NCBI RefSeq assembly: GCF_008326305.1
Contig: NZ_BIXY01000087.1
Span: forward strand, 1-32,524
DNA length: 32,524 nucleotides
From: Dictyobacter arantiisoli
Lineage (GTDB): Bacteria; Chloroflexota; Ktedonobacteria; Ktedonobacterales; Ktedonobacteraceae
Direction of reading: 5' to 3'
Part shown: piece by piece, positions 15,377 to 23,315 of the stretch
Position numbering within the stretch: position 1 is the stretch's first letter
Layout of the letters: the number at the start of each line of letters is the position of its first letter
The notes under the pieces: model-generated
Told to the model about the DNA's origin: nothing
The model's database searches: none
Seen by the model: only the letters and a program-made list of their open reading frames with translations
Position numbers and translations under genes: made by a program

Positions 15377-15920
15377 TAATCCGCTCCTTGCCGTTTGTGC
15401 TATAGAGATCCCGCAAAAGATTGAGTGAACGTAAAAGCAAGGAACGGATGGCTCCATCGCTTTTATGTAGTCTTGATGCAATCTCTTTGGTACGCAGGCC
15501 ATCTTCGAAGCGAAGTTGCAACACTTGCTGTTGCAACTCTGGTAGTACGGACAGATGGGCACGCAACAATTCCACTTCTTCTCGCTCCACTATCGCTTTC
15601 TCCGGAGTAATCAGATCGGCATCGAATGGACTATCGAGCATCTCGTCCAGGGCTACCTCGGGATATCTGGTCACTCTTCGTTGATAATCAACCACTTTGT
15701 TGCGTGCTACTCGCTGTAGCCAGGCAAATTGTTCTTCCATACTCAATTTGGGCAAGGTCGGACTCTGAATAGCAGCTAGAAAAACCTCGACTAATAAGTC
15801 GTCAGTATCCTCGTTTGAAAATATATATCTATGGATATATCTCAAAATATCACGCGCATGTTTATCGTAGAGCTTTTCAACCGGTGAACGGTCAAAGACT
15901 TGCCGTTGTCGTTGATGCAT
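15369..15920 (-). CDS. ECF-type RNA polymerase sigma factor
   Basis: This 183-aa extracytoplasmic-function sigma factor has two recognisable regions. Region 2 is at ~13-75 (EKLYDKHARDILRYIHRYIF, NEDTDDLLVEVFLAAI, WLQRVARNKVVDYQRR) and recognises the -10 element. Region 4 is at ~122-175 (LSVLPELQQQVLQLRFEDGL, TKEIASRLHKSDGAIRSLL), with a helix-turn-helix for the -35. The region 1.1 and 3 domains of housekeeping factors are absent. The start is the ATG 4 nt after GAGGAG; an upstream in-frame TTG overlaps that site and was rejected. It overlaps the membrane protein gene by 8 nt. The regulon is unknown; a likely target is its own promoter. Confidence 0.9.
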   Translation of the reverse strand: MHQRQRQVFDRSPVEKLYDKHARDILRYIHRYIFSNEDTDDLLVEVFLAAIQSPTLPKLSMEEQFAWLQRVARNKVVDYQRRVTRYPEVALDEMLDSPFDADLITPEKAIVEREEVELLRAHLSVLPELQQQVLQLRFEDGLRTKEIASRLHKSDGAIRSLLLRSLNLLRDLYSTNGKERING

Positions 15921-16018
15921 GGTGCTCCTCAATGGTAAATTGAAAATATCATATGGCTATCGGGGCGTTCTACGGTAATGTTGCATAGCTAGCCGAAATA
16001 GTAACCAAATGGGCTATC

Positions 16019-16032
16019 TCTGATGCATCAGA
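16019..16032. promoter_or_regulatory. 14-bp perfect palindrome TCTGATGCATCAGA
   Basis: A perfect palindrome lies about 100 bp upstream of the sigma factor start, in the divergent region. It fits a homodimeric regulator's operator, but no such binding motif is known to me for this sequence. Confidence 0.35.
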
Positions 16033-16228
16033 CAAGTTTGTTAGAGGATCAGTACGATATGGATTGGCTTATTGTGCTGCTTTATGCTATCTGCAATCTC
16101 CTGATAATTTATCAAATATGCCCATCCAAAGGCCACAAAAACCTGCTAGTCATACGAATTTTTATGTGATTGGGTGAATGGCGCAACATTTTTCTCTTTT
16201 TTTCGATAACAGAGAGAGGACGTAGAAA

Positions 16229-16465
16229 ATGCTCTTGAAAGGCAGTGAAGCTATCAATGATGGCAGCCAGGCATTTTATGCTATGTTCTCGACAATTTCA
16301 GGAAAAGTCCTTAACATCTTGAAATGCTTACCGCTGATTGCGCAAAATATCTATCGGCAGTTGCTATTTTGCCGGAAAATATGGATACCTTGCAACATCT
16401 GTAGCGTGAGCCCGAATCGAAATGTTGTTTGCCTGCGTTTACTACTGCCAGTAGATCGCACATAG
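16229..16465 (+). CDS. Doubtful small ORF in the leader of the peptide cassette
   Basis: A 78-codon frame starts with ATG about 9 nt after AGAGAGGA. It encodes a partly hydrophobic, Cys-containing peptide (MLLKGSEAINDGSQAFYAMF at its start) with no family I recognise. Its 3' end runs into the left arm and loop of the stem-loop at 16427-16485. It may be a leader peptide, a second small product, or just untranslated leader of the precursor mRNA. Confidence 0.25.
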   Translation: MLLKGSEAINDGSQAFYAMFSTISGKVLNILKCLPLIAQNIYRQLLFCRKIWIPCNICSVSPNRNVVCLRLLLPVDRT

Positions 16466-16490
16466 TTGCATTGGCGCAGGCAAACGTTTT
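16427..16490 (+). promoter_or_regulatory. Attenuator-like stem-loop before the precursor gene
   Basis: The 11-bp arms GTTTGCCTGCG (16427-16437) and CGCAGGCAAAC (16475-16485) are perfectly complementary and are followed by GTTTT. A nested CTACT/AGTAG hairpin lies in the loop. It ends about 10 nt before the ribosome site AAAAGGAG of the precursor gene, a position that suits transcription attenuation or mRNA protection. Confidence 0.6.
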
Positions 16491-16507
16491 ATGAAAAGGA
16501 GTATATC

Positions 16508-16765
16508 ATGTTTTCATTTGGGAAGAAAAATGCAGTGGTCACGGAACAGGTTATGGAAGAGGTCACGGACGAGCAACTGAGCCAGGTCACGGGCGGTAGC
16601 CTGCTCAATACTGTCAGCCTGGATAGCCTGGCTGATAATGTCGGCAACGTTGTTAACCTGGGAAAACAAACGGTTTCTAGCGTAGCTGTAGGTGGCGTGC
16701 AGGACCAGGCTGCTGGCTTTAGTGCTACCACTCCTTCGATTATTCCCGGCGCATTGCTCCCATAA
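16508..16765 (+). CDS. Double-glycine leader peptide precursor (bacteriocin-like export substrate)
   Basis: This is an 85-aa peptide. Residues 1-30 form a leader ending EEVTDEQLSQVTGG, the E-L-S-x-V-x-GG pattern cut by C39 peptidases after the second Gly. The predicted mature part is 55 residues (from SLLNTVSLDSL to IIPGALLP), rich in Ser/Val/Gly/Leu. It has no Cys or Trp, one Lys and three Asp, so its net charge is about -2. That is unlike most class II bacteriocins, which are cationic, so a signalling or structural role is also possible. No modification enzyme (lanthipeptide, radical SAM, YcaO) is nearby. The start is fixed by AAAAGGAG six to seven nt upstream; the frame continues 14 codons further without a ribosome site. 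The matching exporter and adaptor follow directly. Confidence 0.75.
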   Translation: MFSFGKKNAVVTEQVMEEVTDEQLSQVTGGSLLNTVSLDSLADNVGNVVNLGKQTVSSVAVGGVQDQAAGFSATTPSIIPGALLP

Positions 16766-16808
16766 TTGATACCAGGGCTGCCTGTTCTAGATACAGAAAT
16801 GCCTGTAT

Positions 16809-16862
16809 GGCAAGGCAAAGGTATAACACATGGCGCTTCTATGTGTTAAGCTTTGCCTTGCC
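16809..16862 (+). promoter_or_regulatory. Long stem-loop between precursor and exporter genes
   Basis: A 12-bp perfect stem GGCAAGGCAAAG (16809-16820) pairs with CTTTGCCTTGCC (16851-16862). A nested 7-bp helix AACACAT / ATGTGTT (16825-16831 with 16841-16847) caps it. No strong U-run follows (TGTTTATGAGG), so it suits partial termination or an mRNA processing/stability element that raises precursor over exporter. It lies 18 nt before the adaptor start. Confidence 0.8.
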
Positions 16863-16880
16863 TGTTTATGAGGAGATGTA

Positions 16881-17456
16881 ATGCCGATGTCAGAACGACC
16901 TGTCTTCCGAGAAAGTGCCCTCGAGCGCTATCAGCAGAGAAATGAGCAGGGAATATTGCTACGTGTGTCTTATCCGCCAGCATTGATCTTCTTCTGGATT
17001 TTCCTGTTGATACTTTTTGGTGTTGGAGGATTTGCCTTCTCTATCCAGGTTCCAGTTGTAATCCAGGGTCAGGGAGTGGTTATCGTGCAGAAGGTTGCCG
17101 GGCAATCTAGGGCAGCAGTGGTAGCAGAGCTCTTTTTCTCACCGGATCAACTGACACATCTGCATACAGGGCAATCCGCTGTTGTAAACATTGGCTCTTC
17201 ACCAATCAATGTATCTGGCATTGTCGAACATGTGGACACAAACCTCATGAGTCCAGATGAAGCACGCAGCCGTTTCAATCTGCAAGGAGGGCTTGCGCAG
17301 GTGATCATTGGACCTTCCATCACCGTCACGCTTTCTATAAGGTCTGCTGCTTCAATACAGGTATACGCTGGCAGTCTATGTAATGCTCAGATTCAGACAG
17401 GATCGCAGAGTGTGCTTTCCTTGCTACCTGGCTTCAATCAGTTTCTCGGTAAATAA
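16881..17456 (+). CDS. Short HlyD-like membrane adaptor protein
   Basis: This 191-aa protein has a cytoplasmic N-terminus (~1-28), one membrane helix (~31-56: PPALIFFWIFLLILFGVGGF) and an extracytoplasmic beta-rich part. That part shows the HlyD/biotinyl-lipoyl-like elements VVIQGQGVVIV and LHTGQSAVVNI, and a late strand run ending QSVLSLLPGF. Normal HlyD adaptors are about twice as long, with a coiled-coil hairpin reaching across the wall or periplasm. I see no such helical hairpin, so the adaptor is stripped down, which fits a cell without an outer-membrane channel. Start ATG follows GAGGAG. It lies 15 nt before the exporter gene and is surely in the same operon, working with it to pass the peptide across the envelope. 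Confidence 0.7.
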   Translation: MPMSERPVFRESALERYQQRNEQGILLRVSYPPALIFFWIFLLILFGVGGFAFSIQVPVVIQGQGVVIVQKVAGQSRAAVVAELFFSPDQLTHLHTGQSAVVNIGSSPINVSGIVEHVDTNLMSPDEARSRFNLQGGLAQVIIGPSITVTLSIRSAASIQVYAGSLCNAQIQTGSQSVLSLLPGFNQFLGK

Positions 17457-17471
17457 AAGGTATAGACTTAT

Positions 17472-20054
17472 ATGGAACAGAAACAGCATATGCATTTTTC
17501 GCGGAATGGTGTAGAACAAAAAGAGCAGCAGAAACTTCAGGTACCTCCTCGGCTTTTACTACCCAGCTTTTCTCGGAAGACTGAGCCGGACAGTTTATCA
17601 CTCTCGGCAATCCCTGCCTCGTCTAATCAAAGCTGGAAGACTGATACGGCTATATCCTCTGGTCCTCATCTTCTTTCATTGCCTAGTCGTCCCATACCTG
17701 CGGTCAAGGATCAGGGGAGGGCACGCGTATTTCCCGCAGCGCAACAAGATATGAGAAGGCAAGGGAACTCTCAGAGGATGGCTGATGTAAAAGTCGTACC
17801 TGCCCAGACATCCTCAACACTGCAACTGGTCCAGCCGGGAACGCAGGAACCCCAACGGCAATCCTCATCAGCTATTTCCTCTCCTCGTCGCAAAAAACGT
17901 TGGCGTCGTGTTCATGAGTTGAGACAGATGAGTGCAGTTGAATGTGGCGCGTGCTGTCTCGCTATGATCTTGAATTATTATGGTTGTGCAGTGAGTGTTT
18001 CTGATGTTCAGGAACGCTGTGGCGTGGGCCGTGATGGACTCTCCGCTCTTTCTATTGTGAAGGCTGCCCGCCAATACGGGCTGCGGGTGCGCACCGTTTC
18101 GTTGAAAAAGAATGATTTTCGTTTCATCACATTGCCTGCAATCGCCCATTGGGATTTTAATCACTTTGTCGTTGTTGAGCGCTGGTCCAGCAGACATGTA
18201 GATATCATCGATCCAGCAACAGGGCATAGAAGATTATCTTATGCGGAGTTCGAAGAGAGTTTTACTGGCATCTTAATTATGCTCGAACCAGGCGCAAACT
18301 TTGAGCGGCAGGCTTCAACACATACACTTTCGCTCTGGACATATCTGCGATCTCTGCCGAACATGCGAGGTGTCTTTGTGCAGATTATTGGCATTTCCCT
18401 CTTGCTGCAAATTATTGGGCTGGGCGCGCCGCTGTTGACACAGACGATCATAGATTATGTTATTCCAACAAAAGCCACTAATCTCTTAATTATGCTCGGT
18501 ATAAGTATGCTCTTTCTGATTATGATGCAAGGAGTTATGAAGTTACTACGCGTTTCTTTGCTTATCTATCTACAAACGCGTATCGATGCTCAAATGATGC
18601 TACATTTTCTTGAACATTTACTCAGCTTATCTTACCGCTTTTTCCAGATGCGTTTGAATGGTGATCTTCTGGCACGTACAGAAAGTAACACGGCAATCCG
18701 TGACCTGCTAACAGGTCAGATGATCTCTACTTTGCTCGATGGCTCTTCTGTGATTGTTTATCTTATTGTCTTGATAATGCAGTCGAAGCTCTTTGCTGGC
18801 GTTACTGTGGTTATTGGCATGGTTCAGGTAGGGTTGCTGTTGACTACAGCTTCAGCAATTCGCCGACTGACCATGCGTGATCTGATTGCGCAGGGAAAAA
18901 CGCAGGGATACCTGAACGAGGTATTGACCGGTATTGCTACGGTGAAGGCGGCTGGAGCGGAACAGCGCGTACTGGCTCGCTGGACAAATCTCTTTTTTGA
19001 TGAAATGAATATCTCTAATCGTCGCAACTATTTCCAGGCTATTATAGGTATTACGTTTGAGATTTTGCAGTTCTTATCGCCTCTATTACTTCTTTGGATA
19101 GGAGCCGCGCAAGTAATCAGTGGCACAATGTCGGTTGGCTCCATGCTGGCACTTAGCACCCTGGCGGTCTCATTTCTGGTTCCTCTCAGTTCGTTGGCTT
19201 CTAGTGGACAAAAGATGCAAATAGCGCATGCGCACTTTGATCGTCTGGCGGATGTGCTTGGGAGTGAAGCGGAGCAAGATTTACAGCAAGTTCAGCTACC
19301 TCCTCGCTTGAAGGGAAGTCTCGAACTGAGACATGTAAGTTTTCAGTATGATCCAAATACGCCACCTATTTTGAACGATATTGCCGTGCGTATTCGACCT
19401 GGACAAAAGGTGGCACTGGTTGGCAAAACGGGTTCTGGCAAGAGCACGCTGGGCAAGTTGCTTATCGGGCTGATAACCCCTACAAAGGGGGAGATCCTGT
19501 ATGACGGCATACCTCTGCAGAAACTCAATTATCAGGAGATACGGCGACAGTTTGGGGTAGTCCTACAGGAGTCCTTTATTTTCAGTGGATCGGTGCGTGA
19601 AAATATCGCTTTCAATAACCCGGATATGAATATGAAGCAGATTATTCGAGCAGCTAAGGCTGCAGCCATTCATGAGGATATTGAAAAGATGCCTATGAAA
19701 TATGAAACGTTACTTTCAGAAGGTGGAAGCGCCTTTTCTGGCGGACAGCGTCAACGTCTGGCACTGGCCCGCGCCCTGGCGAATAATCCTGCGATGATCT
19801 TGCTTGATGAGGCTACCAGCGCCCTGGATGTTACAACCGAACGGGCGGTTGAGCAAAGCCTCAATAGTCTCTCTTGTACGCAAATCGTGATTGCTCATCG
19901 GTTGAGCACAGTTCGTAACGCAGACCTCATTCTCGTGTTGGATCAAGGGCGTATCGTGGAGCAGGGCACACATAACCGTTTGCTCCAACGCGGCGGCTTC
20001 TATGCTCATTTGATTGAGGTACAGATGGAGAATGGCGAGATTGGAGTTGCGTGA
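17472..20054 (+). CDS. C39-peptidase ABC exporter (PCAT) with N-terminal extension
   Basis: This 860-aa bacteriocin-type exporter cuts double-glycine leaders and pumps out the mature peptide. Residues 1-145 are a low-complexity Gln/Ser/Pro/Arg-rich extension not found in typical members. The C39 peptidase (146-275) has Gln152, Cys158 (SAVECGACC), His231 (DFNHFVVVERW) and Asp247 (IIDPATG). The membrane domain (~285-600) has about six helices. The ATPase (~615-860) has Walker A GKTGSGKST (651-659), Q-loop Gln699, signature FSGGQR (755-760), Walker B MILLDEAT (775-782) and His809. All catalytic residues are present, so it should be active. The ribosome site is weak (AAAAGG 12 nt upstream), and translation may depend on coupling to the adaptor. 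The start could be later, inside the extension, for which no better site is seen. Confidence 0.93.
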   Translation: MEQKQHMHFSRNGVEQKEQQKLQVPPRLLLPSFSRKTEPDSLSLSAIPASSNQSWKTDTAISSGPHLLSLPSRPIPAVKDQGRARVFPAAQQDMRRQGNSQRMADVKVVPAQTSSTLQLVQPGTQEPQRQSSSAISSPRRKKRWRRVHELRQMSAVECGACCLAMILNYYGCAVSVSDVQERCGVGRDGLSALSIVKAARQYGLRVRTVSLKKNDFRFITLPAIAHWDFNHFVVVERWSSRHVDIIDPATGHRRLSYAEFEESFTGILIMLEPGANFERQASTHTLSLWTYLRSLPNMRGVFVQIIGISLLLQIIGLGAPLLTQTIIDYVIPTKATNLLIMLGISMLFLIMMQGVMKLLRVSLLIYLQTRIDAQMMLHFLEHLLSLSYRFFQMRLNGDLLARTESNTAIRDLLTGQMISTLLDGSSVIVYLIVLIMQSKLFAGVTVVIGMVQVGLLLTTASAIRRLTMRDLIAQGKTQGYLNEVLTGIATVKAAGAEQRVLARWTNLFFDEMNISNRRNYFQAIIGITFEILQFLSPLLLLWIGAAQVISGTMSVGSMLALSTLAVSFLVPLSSLASSGQKMQIAHAHFDRLADVLGSEAEQDLQQVQLPPRLKGSLELRHVSFQYDPNTPPILNDIAVRIRPGQKVALVGKTGSGKSTLGKLLIGLITPTKGEILYDGIPLQKLNYQEIRRQFGVVLQESFIFSGSVRENIAFNNPDMNMKQIIRAAKAAAIHEDIEKMPMKYETLLSEGGSAFSGGQRQRLALARALANNPAMILLDEATSALDVTTERAVEQSLNSLSCTQIVIAHRLSTVRNADLILVLDQGRIVEQGTHNRLLQRGGFYAHLIEVQMENGEIGVA

Positions 20055-20214
20055 GCATATATAAAATTGCCAATCGACCGCCAGTGTCCAGAATGGCCCA
20101 TTGATTTTTTGAAAGGTTGCTTTTGTTGATCTCAGCAGAAGAGGTTCAAAACGAAGGCTATATTTTGAGTAATTCTGCGCTATTTTCTCACTCTCTGCTT
20201 CTGGATCAGACAAT

Positions 20215-20257
20215 AAAAAGCTGGAGCCACCTCATAAGAAGTGACTCCAGCTTTTTT
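20215..20257. terminator. Bidirectional Rho-independent terminator between convergent genes
   Basis: AAAAAGCTGGAG (20215-20226) pairs with CTCCAGCTTTTT, and the helix extends inward through CCAC/GTGA with one mismatch. A-runs and T-runs on either side make it work in both directions. It ends the peptide cassette on the plus strand and the surface-protein gene on the minus strand. Confidence 0.9.
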
Positions 20258-20278
20258 CAGGGATCGAGGCGACGATCA

Positions 20279-22792
20279 CTATTTGAATGCGTAGGAGAAG
20301 ATGTGCATAAAACCATCTCCTGGTAGGGTGATACTCTGCACTGTGCTTGTGGAGTCTATTGTAAATTCAGCAAAATAAATGTAATTTTTAATTTGCTGCT
20401 TGCCGGTATGCGTATTTCGATAACTCATGGTTGCTGCAACGGTACCTGATGTATTGTTACACCAGTCAGCGAAGGAGAGGGAGATCACCTGGGTGTGACC
20501 ATCTGCATATGTGATAGTTGCCTTGCCACTTGTACCACCATTGATGGCAGAGCCCAGGAAGGCCACTGTTTTCGCACCAACGGGAGGTGTAACATTCAGT
20601 ACCTGAGCAGCTACAATATTGTTATCCAGCGTGCCAGCCGCAGGCCAGGCAAAACTATAACCATTGAAACCGAAATTTTGATTCGCCACCAGACCGGCAC
20701 TTTGCAGCGCCTGAGCTGAATAGCTGCTACCGTTGTTTCCATCAAAGGCCCCAATTGCCGGCGCATTATCATTGGTAATACCGACATTATTGTAGTTGCC
20801 GGATCGCTCGGCTGCTGCAAAGATATGCATCGTACCACCAACAGTATTTTGTGGTAGTTGCACACTGACCAGGGTTTTATCAGCTGCCAACGGAACCTCA
20901 TTATAGTAGAGATAATTTTTTGTTGCTTGCTTCCCATAGGCAGTATTGCGGTATGATAGGGCAGCAGCTATATAATTATGCGTACTACCAGTGCTGGCAC
21001 ACCAGTCGGAGAAGCTCAAGGGAGCCGTTGCGACGGTACCATCACTGTAATTTAAGGTTACCGAACCGGTTGATGCGCCACCAGTTGCTGATCCCAGGAA
21101 GGCCAGGGCGTTGGCACCAGTTACATCGTTCACCGGGATAACCTGTCCATTCGCCACCCAGTTGTCTGGAGATAAACCTGCACCATACATTACCGTAAAA
21201 CTGGTTCCGTTGATCGTGAATGGACGTACTGTTTTGCTTGTGCTAAAGAGGATACCAGCGCTCTGCAGAGCTTCTCCGGAGTAACTACGACCACCACCAT
21301 CGAAATTTCCAAAGATTGGTCTATTATCATCAGTGACACCCACGCTATCGAAGAAACCAGCGACACCGGTTGCAATCGAGTAGACGTGAATATGGCCTTG
21401 ATTGGTTGTTGAGGGTAGAGTGACACTTTTGACCGTTTTGGTAGGGTCTACGTTGGTTTCTGTATAGAAGAGAAATGTTCGTAGCTGCTGCTGTCCAGTA
21501 CGTGTGTTGCGATCAGGCATAGCATAGAAGTAGTGGTTGCCATACGAAGGAGGTTGAGAATAAGCATTCAATGTCCAATCGCTAAAACCCAGTTGGAAAG
21601 ATGTCTGGGAACCATCGGTGTAATTGATCAAAGCGGTGCCAACGGAGGGACCACCGGTTGCTGCACCGACAAAACCAATTTTTGTTGCGCTGGCAAGCGG
21701 AGTTACCGCGATGGTCTGGCCGTTTGCCTGATAGTTATCGGGAGTGCCTGGTAGCACATCAGGCCATTGGAAACTCATATTAGAGCTGCCAGCAAGATTC
21801 TGGTTATAATAGATGGTATAGCCTGTTCCCCAGCCTATTGCTGCGGCAGAATAGCTAGCGCCACCACCATCAAAATTTCCTATTCCTGGATATGCATCAT
21901 CACTCATACCAGTGTTATTGTACGGGGTGGTATAGCTAGCGGCACGAGCACCATATGTGAAGATATGTAACTGAGCATTACCAGTCGATGAGGGCAATTT
22001 GACACTCACTGCCTGTTTCGTGGGATTTGGATGAATCGTCGCATAGAAGAGATATGTTTTTACAGTTTGTGTTCCACCCTGACCGTTGCGATATGGCTGC
22101 ACAGCCACTATAGCATTGCCATAGGAGGGAGAAAGTTTTCCGCCACCCAGTGTCCAGTCGCTCAGGCCGAGCGAAAAGTTCTCCGTGCTATTATCACTGT
22201 ATGTGACGGTGACGGTACCGCTGCCAGCGCCATTTGTTGCGGAACCAATAAAGCCGATTACCTGTGTATTTGTTTGTGAGATCGGAAGTACCTGCCCGCT
22301 GGCCTGCCAGTTGTCAGGCTGTGTGGAATTAGTTTTGTTATCGATGTTTGGCCAGCCGAATTGGATGCCATCATAAATAAAAGGTAGACCAGGTTCAATA
22401 TTGGTTGTGATCAATGCGTTTTGTGAATAGCTGTAGCCTGAAGTATCGAAGTGACCGGCATTCGCTGTTGAGTTATAACTAATGCCAACATTGTTATAAG
22501 CAGGCACGTTGATTGCGGCTCTATTCAATGCATTGGTGTGTAGCGGTTGGCGAGGTGGTACCGCGTAAAAAGAAGATTGGGCTTTACTTTGATACGTCGA
22601 AACATCGCCAACAAGACCTGGAGCTGCCGCCTTCGAAGTGTGGGACTGTGTAAGTATACTGGTGGCGGAGAAAGCCGCGCCAGCTAGCACTATCAGTGTA
22701 AGGAATGAGGTGATCAAGGCCCGTTTATGTCGACGGATGAAGATTGGTCGCGCTAATGGCGAAGAATCCCCTTGACTATGGTCCGGATTCAT
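20279..22792 (-). CDS. Secreted/anchored protein of four tandem beta-sandwich-like domains (paralogue A)
   Basis: This is an 837-aa protein. A basic cytoplasmic start and a membrane/signal helix (~25-46: ALITSFLTLIVLAGAAFSAT) precede a ~50-residue linker. Four repeats follow at ~99-284, 290-476, 480-666 and 668-837. Each repeat runs NVG-x-x-x-D (YNNVG) -> FDGGG-x-SYS -> F-x-WP -> DN-x-x-A-GQ-x-x-x -> FLGSA-x-G -> T-x-x-Y-x-DG -> L-x-FSDW -> YRN -> YLFY -> S-x-x-LP -> MHIF. I know this block as the accessory beta-sandwich module found at the ends of actinobacterial glycosidases, where it probably binds sugars or polymer. Here there is no catalytic domain at all. It may form a surface layer, adhesin or matrix protein. 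GGGAGA lies 11 nt before the ATG. It shares domain order and length with the gene at 29842-32355. Confidence 0.8.
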   Translation of the reverse strand: MNPDHSQGDSSPLARPIFIRRHKRALITSFLTLIVLAGAAFSATSILTQSHTSKAAAPGLVGDVSTYQSKAQSSFYAVPPRQPLHTNALNRAAINVPAYNNVGISYNSTANAGHFDTSGYSYSQNALITTNIEPGLPFIYDGIQFGWPNIDNKTNSTQPDNWQASGQVLPISQTNTQVIGFIGSATNGAGSGTVTVTYSDNSTENFSLGLSDWTLGGGKLSPSYGNAIVAVQPYRNGQGGTQTVKTYLFYATIHPNPTKQAVSVKLPSSTGNAQLHIFTYGARAASYTTPYNNTGMSDDAYPGIGNFDGGGASYSAAAIGWGTGYTIYYNQNLAGSSNMSFQWPDVLPGTPDNYQANGQTIAVTPLASATKIGFVGAATGGPSVGTALINYTDGSQTSFQLGFSDWTLNAYSQPPSYGNHYFYAMPDRNTRTGQQQLRTFLFYTETNVDPTKTVKSVTLPSTTNQGHIHVYSIATGVAGFFDSVGVTDDNRPIFGNFDGGGRSYSGEALQSAGILFSTSKTVRPFTINGTSFTVMYGAGLSPDNWVANGQVIPVNDVTGANALAFLGSATGGASTGSVTLNYSDGTVATAPLSFSDWCASTGSTHNYIAAALSYRNTAYGKQATKNYLYYNEVPLAADKTLVSVQLPQNTVGGTMHIFAAAERSGNYNNVGITNDNAPAIGAFDGNNGSSYSAQALQSAGLVANQNFGFNGYSFAWPAAGTLDNNIVAAQVLNVTPPVGAKTVAFLGSAINGGTSGKATITYADGHTQVISLSFADWCNNTSGTVAATMSYRNTHTGKQQIKNYIYFAEFTIDSTSTVQSITLPGDGFMHIFSYAFK

Positions 22793-23006
22793 AATAGATA
22801 ATTCTCCCGGTTCTATGAACCAACAGACATCTCCATAAGGAGTTCATAAAATTTACATAGTAATAAAGATAAAATGTATATCTGTAATCCCTACTGGGAT
22901 GTACATGCAATCTGATCGGCTTGCCAGGGAACAAAGAAATGCTGCGCCAGAATGTTCATGGTGTTTTCATTAAGTATTCAGTGCTAAAAGCTATTGATAA
23001 GTATTT

Positions 23007-23062
23007 TAAAGTATAGTAACTTATGGATCTATTAGTGTAAAATCATAGGTTACTATACTTTA
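23007..23062. repeat. Long inverted repeat, 14-bp perfect arms extending to 19 bp
   Basis: TAAAGTATAGTAAC (23007-23020) and GTTACTATACTTTA (23049-23062) are perfect complements. After one T-G pair the helix continues with TATG/CATA. The loop is ~18 nt and AT-rich. The long arms could be a two-site operator, the ends of a small miniature element or an RNA hairpin. It lies about 215 bp upstream of surface protein A. Confidence 0.7.
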
Positions 23063-23121
23063 GGCATGGTTCAGAATGAGCTCAGATCAATGTGACAACT
23101 TTGAACAACCCACACTGTGAA

Positions 23122-23166
23122 AAATAAATCCTGAGAGGGCCTCCTGAGCGGCTTCAGGATTTATTT
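23122..23166. terminator. 13-bp stem-loop, possible orphan terminator
   Basis: AAATAAATCCTGA (23122-23134) pairs with TCAGGATTTATTT (23154-23166), and outer CCCAC/GTGGG may extend it. A-rich and T-rich arm ends give it terminator character on both strands. No gene ends next to it, because the membrane-HTH gene already has its own terminator at 23316-23377. Confidence 0.5.
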
Positions 23167-23315
23167 GTGGGTGTTTCCATCGTTCACAACTGTCACATCC
23201 ATTTGAACCTTGCCTTATATCAATAAAGCTTGTCAATATTATTTTTGTTATCCGTACTTTTAGCGTAAGGTTGTGCTTAATTGCGAGCTTGTATGGTTTA
23301 ATCAATAACTTTGTT

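Larger units (their letters stand above)
15921..16507. other. Divergent regulatory region between the sigma gene and the peptide cassette
   Basis: Nearly 590 bp lie between two divergently transcribed units and should carry both promoters. It holds the palindrome at 16019-16032, a doubtful 78-codon frame and an attenuator-like stem-loop at 16427-16485, listed separately. No clear consensus promoter can be assigned by eye. Confidence 0.5.

Noticed and set aside
20279-22792. Glycosidase assignment for the four-repeat proteins
   Set aside because: Only the accessory beta-sandwich-like repeats are present; no catalytic domain or acid/base motif was found in either paralogue.
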